The translations under genes were made by a program, and so were the position numbers. Positions 8,976 to 17,879 of a stretch of 64,000 bases of DNA are shown in pieces. Where the stretch lies: contig NZ_JAAOZC010000001.1 in NCBI RefSeq assembly GCF_011761305.1, forward strand, positions 496,001 to 560,000, read 5' to 3'. Position 1 is the stretch's first letter. Every line of letters starts with the position of its first letter. The notes beneath the pieces were generated by a model. That model ran no database searches. It saw only the letters and a program-made list of their open reading frames with translations, and was not told where the DNA came from. This stretch comes from Sphingomonas vulcanisoli. GTDB taxonomy: Bacteria; Pseudomonadota; Alphaproteobacteria; Sphingomonadales; Sphingomonadaceae.

Positions 8976-11563
8976 CCGCTGCACCCACCCCGATGATGGC
9001 GCAATATCTGGCGCTCAAGGCACAGGCGCCGGATTGCCTGCTCTTCTATCGAATGGGCGATTTCTTCGAATTGTTCTTCGAGGATGCGGTGAAGGCCACC
9101 GCCGATCTCGATATCGCGCTGACCGCGCGGGGCGAGCATGAGGGCAAGCCGATCCCGATGTGTGGGGTGCCCGCGCACAGCCATGAGAGCTATCTCGCGC
9201 GGCTGATCAAGGCGGGCCACCGCGTCGCCATTGCCGAGCAGACCGAAAGCCCGGAGGAGGCCAAGAAGCGCAGCGGCAAGACCTTGGTCAACCGCGCGAT
9301 CGTCCGCATCGTTACGGCGGGCACGCTCACCGAGGAGGCTCTGCTCGATGCGCGCGCTTCCAACTGGCTGGCGGCGGTTGCCGAGGCGGGCGGACAGCTC
9401 GGGCTTGCCGCCTGCGACGTCTCGACCGGGAGGCTGGAGATCGCCGCGATCACCCAGGCGGGGTTGGAAGCCGAGCTTGCCCGGCTGGGGGCGGCGGAAA
9501 TCATCGTCCCGCCCGCACTGGAGATGCTGGCCCCCGATGCGGCGGTGCAGGACAAGGGCTTCGACAGCGCCAACGGCGAACGGCGGCTGAAAAGCCTGTT
9601 CGGGGTCGCGACGCTGGATGGCTTTGGCGCCTTCACCCGCGCCGAGCTGGCCGCGGCGGGCGGGCTGATCGATTATCTCGATCGCGCGGGGCAGGGGAGC
9701 CTGCCCTTCCTGATGGCGCCCGTGCGCCGCACGCTCGCCGATCATATGGCGATCGATGCCGCCAGCCGCGAAAGTCTGGAGATCACCGCCACCTCTTCCG
9801 GTGCGCGCAAGGGCAGCCTGCTCGATTGCGTAGACCGCACGGTGACCGGCGCGGGCGCGCGCCTGCTCGCCGCCGATCTTTCCGCGCCGCTAACCGATCG
9901 CACCCGGATCGAGGCGCGGCTCGATCTGGTCGAGCTGCTGTACGGTGACGGCGATCTGCGCGCCCGGCTGCGCGCCGCGCTTAAGGCCTTGCCGGATATC
10001 GGCCGCGCGCTGGGGCGGCTGGCGGCGGGACGGGGCTCCCCGCGCGATCTGGCGCAGCTACGCGACGGGCTCGATCAAGGAACGGCGCTCCACACCCTGC
10101 TGCTGCCCTGCGTGCATCGCGCTGCCTTGCTCGGCGAATTGCTGCCGAGCTTCCTCGGCCACGGCGCGCTGATCGATCGCCTCCGCCGCGCGCTCGTCCC
10201 CGCGCCGCCGATCGATACCGCGCAGGGCGGCTATATCGCCGAAGGCTATGATGCCGCGCTCGATGCGTTGCGCGCGACGGGCGGGGAAGGGCGGCGCGCC
10301 ATCGCAGGACTGGAGGCGCAGTATCGCGCGGCAACCGGCATCTCTCAGCTCAAGATCCGTCACAACGGCGTGCTCGGCTATCATATCGAAGTGCCCGCCA
10401 AGAATGCCGATCCGCTGATGCGCGCAGAGTCGGGCTTCACGCATCGCCAGACGCTCGCCGGCGTCGTCCGCTTCAACGCGCCCGCGCTGCACGAGGAGGC
10501 GTCGCGCGTCGGCCAGGCAGGCGCCCATGCGCTCGCGGCAGAGGCGGCGCATCTCGAAGAACTGACCGAACTCGCGCTCGATCGTGCGCGGGAGATCGCC
10601 GCCACCGCCGATGCGCTGGCGCGGCTCGATGTCGGCGCCGGGCTTGCGGAACGGGCGGCGGAAGGCGGTTGGTGCCGCCCCGCGATCGTCGAGCATCCCT
10701 GTCTGGATATCGAGAACGGGCGCCACCCGGTGGTCGAGGCGGCGGTGGCGGTGAGCGGCGGGCGCTTCGTCGCCAACGATTGCCGGCTCTCCGCCGAGGA
10801 TCGGCTGTGGCTGGTCACCGGCCCGAACATGGGCGGCAAATCGACCTTTCTGCGTCAGAACGCCGTCGTGCTGATCCTCGCGCAGGCCGGCGGTTACGTC
10901 CCCGCCAGCGCCGCGACCCTCGGCCTGTGCGATCGCCTGTTCAGCCGCGTCGGCGCCTCGGATAACCTCGCGCGCGGGCGTTCAACCTTCATGGTCGAGA
11001 TGGTGGAGACCGCCGCCATTCTCGCGCAGGCGACCGAACGCAGCTTCGTCATCCTCGATGAGGTCGGGCGCGGCACCTCGACCTATGACGGCCTCGCCAT
11101 CGCCTGGGCGGTGGTCGAAGCGGTGCATGACATCAACCGCTGCCGCTGCCTCTTCGCCACCCATTATCACGAGCTGACCCGGCTGGCCGAGCGGCTGGAT
11201 GCGCTCTCGCTCCACCACGTCCGCGCGCGCGAGTGGAAGGGCGAGCTGGTGCTGCTTCACGAAGTCGGCATCGGCCCTGCCGATCGGAGCTACGGCCTCG
11301 CGGTGGCACGGCTGGCGGGCCTGTCGCCGCCGGTGATCGCGCGCGCCAAGGATGTGCTCAAGCGGCTGGAGGCGGGCCGCGCGGCGACTGGCGGATTGGC
11401 GGCGGGCCTCGACGATCTCCCGTTGTTCGCCGCTGCGATCCAGGCCGAGGAAGAGAAGGCCGATCCGCTGCGTGAGACGCTGGCGGCGATCGATGCCGAC
11501 GCGCTCAGCCCCCGCGAAGCGCTCGAAGCGCTTTACCGGTTGAAGGCGATCGCCAACGATTGA
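8972..11563 (+). CDS. mutS: DNA mismatch repair protein MutS
   Basis: Mismatch-recognition ATPase that recruits MutL. 863 residues, normal for bacterial MutS. Mismatch-binding domain I contains the YRMGDFFELFFEDA stretch with the Phe-x-Glu reading element. Connector, core and clamp domains follow. The C-terminal ATPase has Walker A GPNMGGKST at about residue 617, VILDEVGRGTSTYDG (Walker B and signature) and the ATHYHELT switch. ATG 8972 overlaps the toxin stop. A slightly later Met (MMAQYLALK) could also serve and would separate it from the toxin gene. The 3' end overlaps the convergent PEP-CTERM gene by 31 nt. Confidence 0.97.
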   Translation: MTAAPTPMMAQYLALKAQAPDCLLFYRMGDFFELFFEDAVKATADLDIALTARGEHEGKPIPMCGVPAHSHESYLARLIKAGHRVAIAEQTESPEEAKKRSGKTLVNRAIVRIVTAGTLTEEALLDARASNWLAAVAEAGGQLGLAACDVSTGRLEIAAITQAGLEAELARLGAAEIIVPPALEMLAPDAAVQDKGFDSANGERRLKSLFGVATLDGFGAFTRAELAAAGGLIDYLDRAGQGSLPFLMAPVRRTLADHMAIDAASRESLEITATSSGARKGSLLDCVDRTVTGAGARLLAADLSAPLTDRTRIEARLDLVELLYGDGDLRARLRAALKALPDIGRALGRLAAGRGSPRDLAQLRDGLDQGTALHTLLLPCVHRAALLGELLPSFLGHGALIDRLRRALVPAPPIDTAQGGYIAEGYDAALDALRATGGEGRRAIAGLEAQYRAATGISQLKIRHNGVLGYHIEVPAKNADPLMRAESGFTHRQTLAGVVRFNAPALHEEASRVGQAGAHALAAEAAHLEELTELALDRAREIAATADALARLDVGAGLAERAAEGGWCRPAIVEHPCLDIENGRHPVVEAAVAVSGGRFVANDCRLSAEDRLWLVTGPNMGGKSTFLRQNAVVLILAQAGGYVPASAATLGLCDRLFSRVGASDNLARGRSTFMVEMVETAAILAQATERSFVILDEVGRGTSTYDGLAIAWAVVEAVHDINRCRCLFATHYHELTRLAERLDALSLHHVRAREWKGELVLLHEVGIGPADRSYGLAVARLAGLSPPVIARAKDVLKRLEAGRAATGGLAAGLDDLPLFAAAIQAEEEKADPLRETLAAIDADALSPREALEALYRLKAIAND

Positions 11564-12108
11564 CGCCGCTGGCGCAGGCCGACGCCGATCGCGCCGAACC
11601 CGATCAGCATCATCGCCCAGGTCGATGCCTCGGGCACCGATGCCGCTGAAGCCGGCGTCAGCGTGAAGAAGCTGATGTAATTGCCCTGGCCGTCCGATCC
11701 GTCGGCGGTGAGATAGCTGAATTCATAATAGCTGCCGTTCGGCCCGCCGCCGCTACCTGCGCTTGGCGATGTGATGTCATAGGTCCGATCGCCGACCGTG
11801 AAGGTAAGGCCCAGATCGTCGACCACGGCTGCCGGGCGGTTGGCATAAACCTCCTGATCGCCGTCGGCGTCGAAGAAATCCGTCAAGCCGGTGATCGAAT
11901 CGCCGCCGCGCGTTCCGCTGATCGCGCTGACATTTTCCGATCCGGCATCGAAATACCCGGGGCCATCGGTGGTGATCGTGCCGGAAGCGTAGGTGCCATT
12001 GGGCTGGCCGCTGCCATAGAAGCCGTAGCTGAAAAGATAGGTCGCCGCCGAGGCGGGCATGGCGGCCAACAACAGGAGACCCGCCAAAATCGCCGAAAGC
12101 TTACGCAT
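11533..12108 (-). CDS. PEPxxWA-CTERM sorting-domain protein
   Basis: 191-residue exported protein. The N-terminal signal peptide is MRKLSAILAGLLLLAAMPASA. A beta-rich middle has many Gly, Tyr and Ser residues. The C-terminal sorting signal is PEASTWAMMLIGFGAIGVGLRQRR: PEP-like motif, hydrophobic helix and basic cluster, as recognised by exosortase/PEP-CTERM sorting. Start 12108 has a GGTGA ribosome site 5 nt upstream; GTG/ATG 12120 would add four residues. The function of the mature domain is unknown; exopolysaccharide association is common in the class. The last ten codons run into the convergent mutS 3' end. Confidence 0.87.
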   Translation of the reverse strand: MRKLSAILAGLLLLAAMPASAATYLFSYGFYGSGQPNGTYASGTITTDGPGYFDAGSENVSAISGTRGGDSITGLTDFFDADGDQEVYANRPAAVVDDLGLTFTVGDRTYDITSPSAGSGGGPNGSYYEFSYLTADGSDGQGNYISFFTLTPASAASVPEASTWAMMLIGFGAIGVGLRQRRQSLAIAFNR

Positions 12109-12188
12109 ACTCACCCCCACATCAGCGGAAAATCCAAGCTTATGCTGATTTTAACCCAATGCAAGCGGCGCGGATCGGCGGCCGCGAA

Positions 12189-12416
12189 TCAGCCTTCCAG
12201 GTGCGCCGCTCCTTCGGCCGCAGTGAGGCTTTCGAGATAGTGATCGGCCAGCATATAATGCGCCTTCACCACCGCAGGATGCGTCGCGGCCTGCGCGAGT
12301 TCCAGCTCCTGCTCGGCGCGGCGGTAGAGATAATCCTCGTCTTCCGGTCTGTTGGCGGGGGAGTGGCTTAGGGCAAACTTGTCTGACTTTTTTTGATCGA
12401 TACCGTCTTCGAACAC
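12189..12416 (-). CDS. Small conserved hypothetical protein
   Basis: 75 residues from GTG 12416, which has a GGAGAG ribosome site 6 nt upstream; ATG 12470 would give 93 residues with a poor N-terminus. The C-terminal 45 residues (YLYRRAEQELELAQ, then HYMLADHYLESL) form two amphipathic helices like those of many small alphaproteobacterial proteins. No enzyme motif is present. It is followed by a short gap to the PEP-CTERM gene; function unknown. Confidence 0.6.
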   Translation of the reverse strand: MFEDGIDQKKSDKFALSHSPANRPEDEDYLYRRAEQELELAQAATHPAVVKAHYMLADHYLESLTAAEGAAHLEG

Positions 12417-12489
12417 TCTTCTCTCCGCTCCTGATGCCCCCCAAACGCCGGACCCTGGCAAAGGTCGCACCGGCTAACCGCGTTTGCGA

Positions 12490-13125
12490 TCAGTCGCGCT
12501 TGGGTATCGCCGCATCGTCCAGTTCGGCAGCGCGCTTATAGGCCGGGCGCTGGCTAAGCCCTTCCCAATAGCGGCGAAGCCCGGGCCGTTCGGGCATGCT
12601 GCCGAACTGCAGGCCGAAGCCTATCTGCGATCCGAAATAGACGTCCGCCGCGGTGAAGCCGTCCCCGGCGATGAATGGGCGGCCCGTCACCGCCGCCTCG
12701 ATCGCATCGATCACCGCATCATAGCTGCCATAGCCTACCATCCGCGCTTTCTCCGGCGTCACGGTCACGCCCAGCGATCGATCGGTGATCGCCGCCTCGA
12801 TCGGCCCCGCCGCATAGAACAGCCAGCGATAATAAGCCGCCGCGGCTACGGTGCCGGGCGCGGGCTTGAGGCCGGCATCGGGAAAAGCGTCGGCGAGATA
12901 GGCGCAGATCGCCGCGCCTTCGGTGACCACCGCATCGCCATGCGTGAGCGCGGGCACCTTGCCCATCGGATTGATCGCCAGATAGTCCGGCGACTTCATG
13001 CTCATCGGAAATTCGGGGCCATAGCCGAGATACTGCACCGCGTAAGGCTGGCCCACTTCTTCCAGCATCCAGCGCGCGATCCGCCCCCGCGACATCGGGT
13101 TCGTATAGAGAATCAGCTCGGCCAT
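12490..13125 (-). CDS. Glutathione S-transferase family protein
   Basis: 211 residues with the two-domain GST layout. The thioredoxin-like N-terminal domain starts ELILYTNPMSRGRIARWMLEE, where the Ser/Arg after the first strand is the likely glutathione-activating site. NPMGKVPAL carries the cis-Pro and TEGAAICAYLAD the glutathione-binding Glu-Gly. The all-helical C-terminal domain includes the GDGFTAADVYF N-capping box. It probably conjugates or reduces small electrophiles; the substrate is not predictable. Single gene on the minus strand with an ordinary ATG start at 13125. Confidence 0.92.
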   Translation of the reverse strand: MAELILYTNPMSRGRIARWMLEEVGQPYAVQYLGYGPEFPMSMKSPDYLAINPMGKVPALTHGDAVVTEGAAICAYLADAFPDAGLKPAPGTVAAAAYYRWLFYAAGPIEAAITDRSLGVTVTPEKARMVGYGSYDAVIDAIEAAVTGRPFIAGDGFTAADVYFGSQIGFGLQFGSMPERPGLRRYWEGLSQRPAYKRAAELDDAAIPKRD

Positions 13126-13192
13126 TTTTCTCTCCCGCTAGGCCACCTTGATAGCAAAAGAGAGCCGAATTGTCAAGAACAAAACAGGACCA

Positions 13193-13849
13193 TCAGGCTG
13201 GGTAGCGTAGCCTGCCCAGGAAGCGCGCCGGGCTGAAATGCCGATCGGGATCGGGCTTCAACCGCGCCTTAAACTTCTCGAATTGCATGACATTCTCGAT
13301 CCGCCGATCAAGAAAGGCATAGGTGTCGGAAAAGCCATCGCTCTCGTCGTCCAGGAACACCAGCATGGTCGATCCATAGACCGCCGCAAGCGTCAGCCGC
13401 TTGGTATAATGGGCAAGGCCGGTGGCGTCGTCGCCCGCCAACCGCCACATCGCATCGGCCGCCCGCCAGCCGAGTTTCGCGCCGGTCGCGGCATTGGTCG
13501 GCAGCGCCAGGATCGCCAGCGCCCGGCGCAGCGCCTCGCGGTGCGGCGCCGCCGCCTCCAGCCGGGCGCGCACCAGCGCGGTGATCCGCACCCGGATCTT
13601 CATCGCGGCGAGCGTCTCGGGCGGCAGCGCCTCGGCCATCGCCCGATCGATCGAGCCGAACCACGCATCGATCATCCCCACCGCGCCATCGGGAAAGGCC
13701 AGCCGCGCGCGATCGGCGGGGATGCCGAGCGCCCGCGCCGCCGCGCCCGCCGCCTCCTCGCTCCAGCCATCGAACGCCGCTTCGCCGGGCAGCAGCGGCC
13801 CGAGCGCGGCGCGCAGTTCGTCCAATGTCATGTCGAGGGGTTCGGTCAT
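13193..13849 (-). CDS. COQ9 family protein (ubiquinone biosynthesis)
   Basis: 218 residues of the COQ9 family, a lipid-binding TetR-fold protein that supports the COQ7-type hydroxylation step in ubiquinone synthesis. Visible family marks are FPDGAVGMIDAWF in the first half, KIRVRITALVRARL, and the C-terminal YAFLDRRIENVMQFEKFK helix. The frame is open for another 177 codons upstream, but that part is antisense-like filler. ATG 13849 overlaps the stop of the upstream transporter gene by 4 nt (ATGA), which fixes the start. Ubiquinone is the normal alphaproteobacterial quinone, so a housekeeping role is likely. Confidence 0.88.
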   Translation of the reverse strand: MTEPLDMTLDELRAALGPLLPGEAAFDGWSEEAAGAAARALGIPADRARLAFPDGAVGMIDAWFGSIDRAMAEALPPETLAAMKIRVRITALVRARLEAAAPHREALRRALAILALPTNAATGAKLGWRAADAMWRLAGDDATGLAHYTKRLTLAAVYGSTMLVFLDDESDGFSDTYAFLDRRIENVMQFEKFKARLKPDPDRHFSPARFLGRLRYPA

Positions 13850-14766
13850 GCTGCCCTTTCTAGCGCGGGTTCGGGCGCGGGCAAAGGCGGCGTCCGGCGG
13901 CTGTCGCGCACCAGCACCACCGCGGCGACAATGGCGACGGCGCCGATCGCATCGGCCAGAGTCAGCCGCTCGCGATAGGCCAGCCAGCCGATCGTCGCGG
14001 AGACGATCGGCTGAACGAGCAGCATCAGGCCGATCACGATCGGCGGCACCCGGCTGACCGCATAGATGATCAGCCCCTGGCCGATGATCTGGCTGCCGAT
14101 CGCCAGCGCGACCAGCGGCGTCCAATCGCGCGGGATCATCGGCTCGCCCATCGCCAGCGCCGCGATCAGCAGCAGAGGCACGCCGGAAAGCGCCGACAGG
14201 AACAATGTGGAGACCGGCGCCACCGCACCGCGCACGCGATCGAGCGCGATCAGGTAGACGGTGTAGCACAGGCCTGCGAAGATGCAGGCGAGGTCTCCCC
14301 AGACATGCTCCGCCGACAGCGTGAAGGATCGGCCGAGCAGCAGCGCAACGCCCACCGCTGCGCCGCCGAGCGCCAGCCATTGCCGGGGCATCGGCCAGCT
14401 GCGCGCGATCAGGAAGCCGTAGATCGGGAAGAGAACCGCGGTGATGTTGCCGAACAGCGTCGCGTTGGCGAGGCGGGTGTGGAGGATGCCGATGTGCCAG
14501 GTCGCGAGATCGGCGGCGAAGGCAAGGCCGCCGATCGCGATCACCGCCTCCGCCCGGTCGAAGCGGAAGCGCGTCCGCTCCATCCGCCGCGCCGCAAGGA
14601 ACAGGATCGGTAGCGCCAGCGTCAGCCGCCAGAAGCCCGCCGCGATCGGCCCGACCTCGCTCTGCGTTCGCGCCAGCCGCACCAGCCAGGGCCCGAGTGC
14701 CAGCGCGAAATTGGCGATCAGCAGCGCCGGGATCGCCAGGCGCGCGGAGCGGAGGGGGACGGCCAT
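13846..14766 (-). CDS. EamA-type drug/metabolite transporter
   Basis: 306 residues with ten predicted membrane helices in two EamA repeats of five, typical of the DMT superfamily. Basic residues follow the first helix pair, and the short linker near residue 150 (FTLSAEHVWGDLACIFAGL) starts the second repeat. It is an inner-membrane exporter or importer of unknown metabolite. It ends in an ATGA overlap with the COQ9 gene, so the two are probably co-translated. It starts 16 bp after the ydcF-like gene and may belong to the ftsE-ftsX-ydcF transcript. Confidence 0.9.
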   Translation of the reverse strand: MAVPLRSARLAIPALLIANFALALGPWLVRLARTQSEVGPIAAGFWRLTLALPILFLAARRMERTRFRFDRAEAVIAIGGLAFAADLATWHIGILHTRLANATLFGNITAVLFPIYGFLIARSWPMPRQWLALGGAAVGVALLLGRSFTLSAEHVWGDLACIFAGLCYTVYLIALDRVRGAVAPVSTLFLSALSGVPLLLIAALAMGEPMIPRDWTPLVALAIGSQIIGQGLIIYAVSRVPPIVIGLMLLVQPIVSATIGWLAYRERLTLADAIGAVAIVAAVVLVRDSRRTPPLPAPEPALERAA

Positions 14767-14781
14767 TGGCGCTGACCGGCC

Positions 14782-15306
14782 CTAATAGCCGGCGATCATC
14801 GCCGCGCGGCGAAGAAGATATTTGTTATATTCACGCGCCAGCGCCGCCAGCCCGGGCTCGCCATGCACGCCATCGGGCAGGATCGCGATGTCGCGGCCCA
14901 GCACGCGCGTCAGCTCCAGCCGGGCGCGCCGCATGTGCCAGTCCGCGGTCACCAGCCGGATCGAATGGTAGCCGTTGTCCGCGATCCACGCCGCGGCCTC
15001 ATCGGCGTTGGTGCGCGTATCGACCGCGCCACGGCCGAGATCTACGCGCGCCATCAGCACGTTCGGCACATGATAGGTGCGTGCGATCGCCTTGGCGCTG
15101 ACCCGCGGATCGACCCCCGAGATCAGCAGCCGATCGGCCTTCTCCGCCTTCAGGATGCGCAGGCCCCGCGCCAGCCGCCCGGGGCCGCCGGTCAGCACGA
15201 TGATGCCGTCGGTGCGGCGATCGTCGGCGGGCGGCGGGGTGGCGGTGACGAACAGCGCGAACCCCAGCGCCCAGGCGAGCGCGAGCAGGGCGATCAGCCG
15301 CAGCAT
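14782..15306 (-). CDS. YdcF/ElyC family protein (DUF218)
   Basis: 174 residues. One N-terminal membrane anchor (LIALLALAWALGFALFVTAT) is followed by a periplasmic DUF218 domain with IIVLTGGPGRLARGL, RLLISGVD, the DTRTNADEAAAW segment and RLVTADWHMRRARLE. Members such as ElyC and SanA affect envelope and peptidoglycan integrity. The TGATG junction with ftsX (shared base at 15306) places it in the ftsEX operon, which agrees with an envelope role. Confidence 0.88.
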   Translation of the reverse strand: MLRLIALLALAWALGFALFVTATPPPADDRRTDGIIVLTGGPGRLARGLRILKAEKADRLLISGVDPRVSAKAIARTYHVPNVLMARVDLGRGAVDTRTNADEAAAWIADNGYHSIRLVTADWHMRRARLELTRVLGRDIAILPDGVHGEPGLAALAREYNKYLLRRAAMIAGY

Positions 15307-16166
15307 CAGGCGGCCTTCGCCAGCCGGGCCATCACCACGACGCGCGTCATCGCCACGGCGGCGGCGCTCAGCAGCAGCGGGATCGCCGCCAGCACCGCCC
15401 AGTCGCCGAAGTGGAGGCTCGTTCCCGTCACTTGCCCCTTATCGAGGCCCTGGAGCTTCGCGGCAATGAACAGGATCGCGCCGCCGCCCATCAATGATCC
15501 GAGTACCGCGCCCGCCAGAGCCTCAAAGCCGATCCGCCGTTCCAGCAGCCGCGAAAGCTGGCGATCGGTCGCGCCGAGCGCGTGGAGAATATCCGCCGCC
15601 GCCTCGTGCGCGGCGAGCGCGGCGTGCGCGGCCAGCCCGCTCGCCAGCAGCGCCGATACTGCCGCGACCAACGCCACGCCCAGCGCGACATGATCGAGCG
15701 CCTCCAGCACCGCGGCCAGCGGCGCCAGCGTCTGCGCCTGGGGGAGCAAGCGCACGCCCGGAATGGGGAGAAGCTGGGCTGTGAGCGCATCGGCCGAAAC
15801 GCCGGGCCGCAGCGTAACATCGATCAGCGTGGGCAGTTCCAGGCCGTCCTCGGCATCGGCGCCCAGTTGTTCGGCCAGCCGCGCGACCTCCGCTTGGCTC
15901 ACAGGGGTCGCTGCGACAATCTCGGGGCGGCCGCGCAACAGCCGGAGCGCCGCCTCGGCATGACGCTCGCGCTCCACCGGATCGTCCGAACTCACCTCCA
16001 CCGTCGCGCGGCCTGCGAGCGAGCCCGCCAGCGATCGCGCGCCATGATCGAGCGTCAATGCCGTCGCGCTCGCCAGCGTCGCAATCAAACAGATCGCGGC
16101 GATCACCCAGGCGAGCGGGCCGAGCAGGCGGCGTTGCGCGAGCAGATCGGGAGCAAGCCCGGTCAT
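15306..16166 (-). CDS. ftsX: Cell division protein FtsX (ABC transporter permease)
   Basis: 286 residues. The N-terminal cytoplasmic segment and first membrane helix (PLAWVIAAICLIATLASATAL) are followed by a periplasmic domain (about 45-165) and three more C-terminal helices, the FtsX/MacB layout. With FtsE it links septal-ring assembly to peptidoglycan hydrolase activation. It overlaps ftsE by ATGA (16163-16166), the usual ftsE-ftsX coupling. The sequence is divergent and Ala-rich, as is common in alphaproteobacteria, so the assignment leans partly on the ftsE neighbour. Confidence 0.9.
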   Translation of the reverse strand: MTGLAPDLLAQRRLLGPLAWVIAAICLIATLASATALTLDHGARSLAGSLAGRATVEVSSDDPVERERHAEAALRLLRGRPEIVAATPVSQAEVARLAEQLGADAEDGLELPTLIDVTLRPGVSADALTAQLLPIPGVRLLPQAQTLAPLAAVLEALDHVALGVALVAAVSALLASGLAAHAALAAHEAAADILHALGATDRQLSRLLERRIGFEALAGAVLGSLMGGGAILFIAAKLQGLDKGQVTGTSLHFGDWAVLAAIPLLLSAAAVAMTRVVVMARLAKAA

Positions 16167-16876
16167 GGATAAGGCGCCTGGCGCGCGGGGGGATGGCGCA
16201 GCGCCCCGGTCGGATCGTCGAGCGTCCCCCGGTTGAGGCGCATCATCGCCGCCTGCGGAGCGCGGCCGATCAGGTGGATGTCGTGCGTGGCGATCAGCAC
16301 CGTCGTGCCGAGCCGGTTGAGGCTTTCGAGCAGGTGGAAAATCCGCCCCGCCATCTCGGGATCGACATTGCCGGTGGGCTCGTCCGCCACGATCAGATCG
16401 GGCCGCGTGACCACCGCACGGGCGATCGCCACCCTCTGTTGCTCGCCGCCGGAGAGCATCGAGGGCAGCGCCCGCGCCCGCGCGTCGAGCCCGACCCAGG
16501 CGAGCAGCTCGGTGACGCTCGCGTCGATCTCATTGGGATGCGCGCCGACGATCCGCAAAGGCAGCGCGACATTCTCGAACACCGAGATCGAGGGAATCAG
16601 CCGGAAATCCTGATAGACGATCCCGATCCGCCGCCTGAAGGCGGGCAGGCGGGCACGATCGATCGTCACCACATCCTCGCCGAACAGCCGGATCAGCCCC
16701 CGGCTCGGCCGCCGCGCTAGCGTGATCAGGCTGAGCAAAGAACTCTTGCCCGCCCCCGATGGCCCGGTGAGGAGGTGAAACGAGCCGCGCTCCAGCACGA
16801 AATCGAGATCGGACAGCGTTTCGGCGCCACGCCCGTAGCGCAGCCCCACCTTCTGGAATTCCACGATCCCCGCCAT
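16163..16876 (-). CDS. ftsE: Cell division ATP-binding protein FtsE
   Basis: 237-residue ABC ATPase. Walker A is GPSGAGKSS (38-46), the Q-loop YQDFRLIP (88-95), the signature [10 protein letters not shown] (141-150), Walker B LIVADEP (161-167) and the switch His lies in IATHD (195-199). The frame is open further upstream, but ATG 16876 ([15 protein letters not shown]) matches the FtsE N-terminus. The YQDFRLI form of the Q-loop is characteristic of FtsE. The gene is divergent from the zinc-ribbon gene at 16963; the 86-bp gap should hold both promoters. Confidence 0.95.
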   Translation of the reverse strand: MAGIVEFQKVGLRYGRGAETLSDLDFVLERGSFHLLTGPSGAGKSSLLSLITLARRPSRGLIRLFGEDVVTIDRARLPAFRRRIGIVYQDFRLIPSISVFENVALPLRIVGAHPNEIDASVTELLAWVGLDARARALPSMLSGGEQQRVAIARAVVTRPDLIVADEPTGNVDPEMAGRIFHLLESLNRLGTTVLIATHDIHLIGRAPQAAMMRLNRGTLDDPTGALRHPPARQAPYP

Positions 16877-16962
16877 GCCTGCCGCACGGCATCGCACGGG
16901 CGCCCCTTTGTCGACAAGCGCCGCTTGCGGGAAAGGCGAAGGGGGCGCTAGGTCTGCGATCG

Positions 16963-17646
16963 ATGCGGATCGTCTGCCCCAATTGCGCCACCGGCTATGA
17001 GGTCGCGGAGACCGCGATCGGCCCCAACGGCCGCAAGGTCCGCTGCCGCGCATGCGACACGAGCTGGATCGAGCCGCCGCGATCGGTGCCGCAGCCGGTT
17101 GCCCCCGCGCCGATGCCCGCCGAAGACGTGCCGCCTGTGGTGGCGACCGAGCCTGCTGCGATAGCGCCCTCGGCCGAGGTCGGGGAGGTCTATGAGAAGG
17201 CGCGTCCGCGTCGCTCGATCGGGCGCTTCTTCCGCGGTCCGTTGGTGCTGGGCGGTCTCGCTCTGCTGGTCATCCTGCTCGGCCTGGCGATCGCCTTCGC
17301 CGCTTACGGGCCCAAGCAGGTGGCGAGCACCTTCGGCATCGGGCGGGGCAGGGTGCCGCTCGGCATCGCGATCACGCGGCAGCCCGATTGGCGGATGATC
17401 GCGGGTGGCAGTGAGCTGTTCGCGGTCACGGGCCGGATCTGGAACCCCACCGATCAGGTGCAGCCGATCCCGGACATCAAGGCCGAACTCAAGGATGCTG
17501 GCGGCAAGACCGTCTATGCCTGGACGATCGCCCGCCCGCAGGCCCAGCTCGCGCCCAAGGCGAGCGTCGATTTCGATGGCGCCGCGGTCGATGTCCCGCG
17601 AAGCTCGCAGCGCATCGCCGTGAGTCTCGCGACGGAGAAGGATTGA
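16963..17646 (+). CDS. MJ0042-type zinc-ribbon membrane protein
   Basis: 227 residues. The N-terminal zinc ribbon has two Cys pairs, IVCPNCATGY and VRCRACDTSW (residues 5-8 and about 28-31). A Pro/Ala/Glu-rich linker leads to one membrane helix (LVLGGLALLVILLGLAIAFAAY, about 91-112, longer than given elsewhere in the family). The C-terminal extracytoplasmic domain resembles DUF3426 (FAVTGRIWNPTDQVQPIPDI). Genes of this type are often divergent from ftsE in alphaproteobacteria, so a cell-envelope role is suspected, but no activity is known. Confidence 0.87.
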   Translation: MRIVCPNCATGYEVAETAIGPNGRKVRCRACDTSWIEPPRSVPQPVAPAPMPAEDVPPVVATEPAAIAPSAEVGEVYEKARPRRSIGRFFRGPLVLGGLALLVILLGLAIAFAAYGPKQVASTFGIGRGRVPLGIAITRQPDWRMIAGGSELFAVTGRIWNPTDQVQPIPDIKAELKDAGGKTVYAWTIARPQAQLAPKASVDFDGAAVDVPRSSQRIAVSLATEKD

Positions 17647-17660
17647 TCGACCCACACCTG

Positions 17661-17689
17661 TTGCGGCCCTGAAAACTCCCTGCTAGGGG
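17661..17689 (+). promoter_or_regulatory. Candidate promoter of tRNA-Leu(GAG)
   Basis: TTGCGG, 17 bp, TAGGGG, with the -10-like hexamer beginning 54 bp before the tRNA. A near-identical arrangement (TTGCAG, 17 bp, TAGAGG) precedes tRNA-Ala at 32143. A small hairpin (GCCTCGG/CCGAGGC, 17705-17725) lies in the leader before the tRNA. Confidence 0.4.
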
Positions 17690-17737
17690 CACCCGCCTAC
17701 CGGCGCCTCGGCTCTTTTCCGAGGCTCTCTTCGATGT

Positions 17738-17824
17738 GCGGTCGTGGCGGAATTGGTAGACGCGCAGCCTTGAGGTGGCTGTTCCCGAAAGGGAGTGGAA
17801 GTTCGAGTCTTCTCGACCGCACCA
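17738..17824 (+). tRNA. tRNA-Leu (anticodon GAG)
   Basis: 87 nt including an encoded CCA. Acceptor stem GCGGTCG/CGACCGC; D-arm with AATTGGTAGA; anticodon stem CAGCC/GGCTG with loop TTGAGGT; long class II variable arm CCC-GAAA-GGG; T-arm GGAAG-TTCGAGT-CTTCT. The long variable arm and the GAG anticodon identify leucine. Confidence 0.97.
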
Positions 17825-17879
17825 AGCTATCGAATTGAGACCGACGGTAGATCGTTCTATCAGCTACCGTGCCGTCCGA

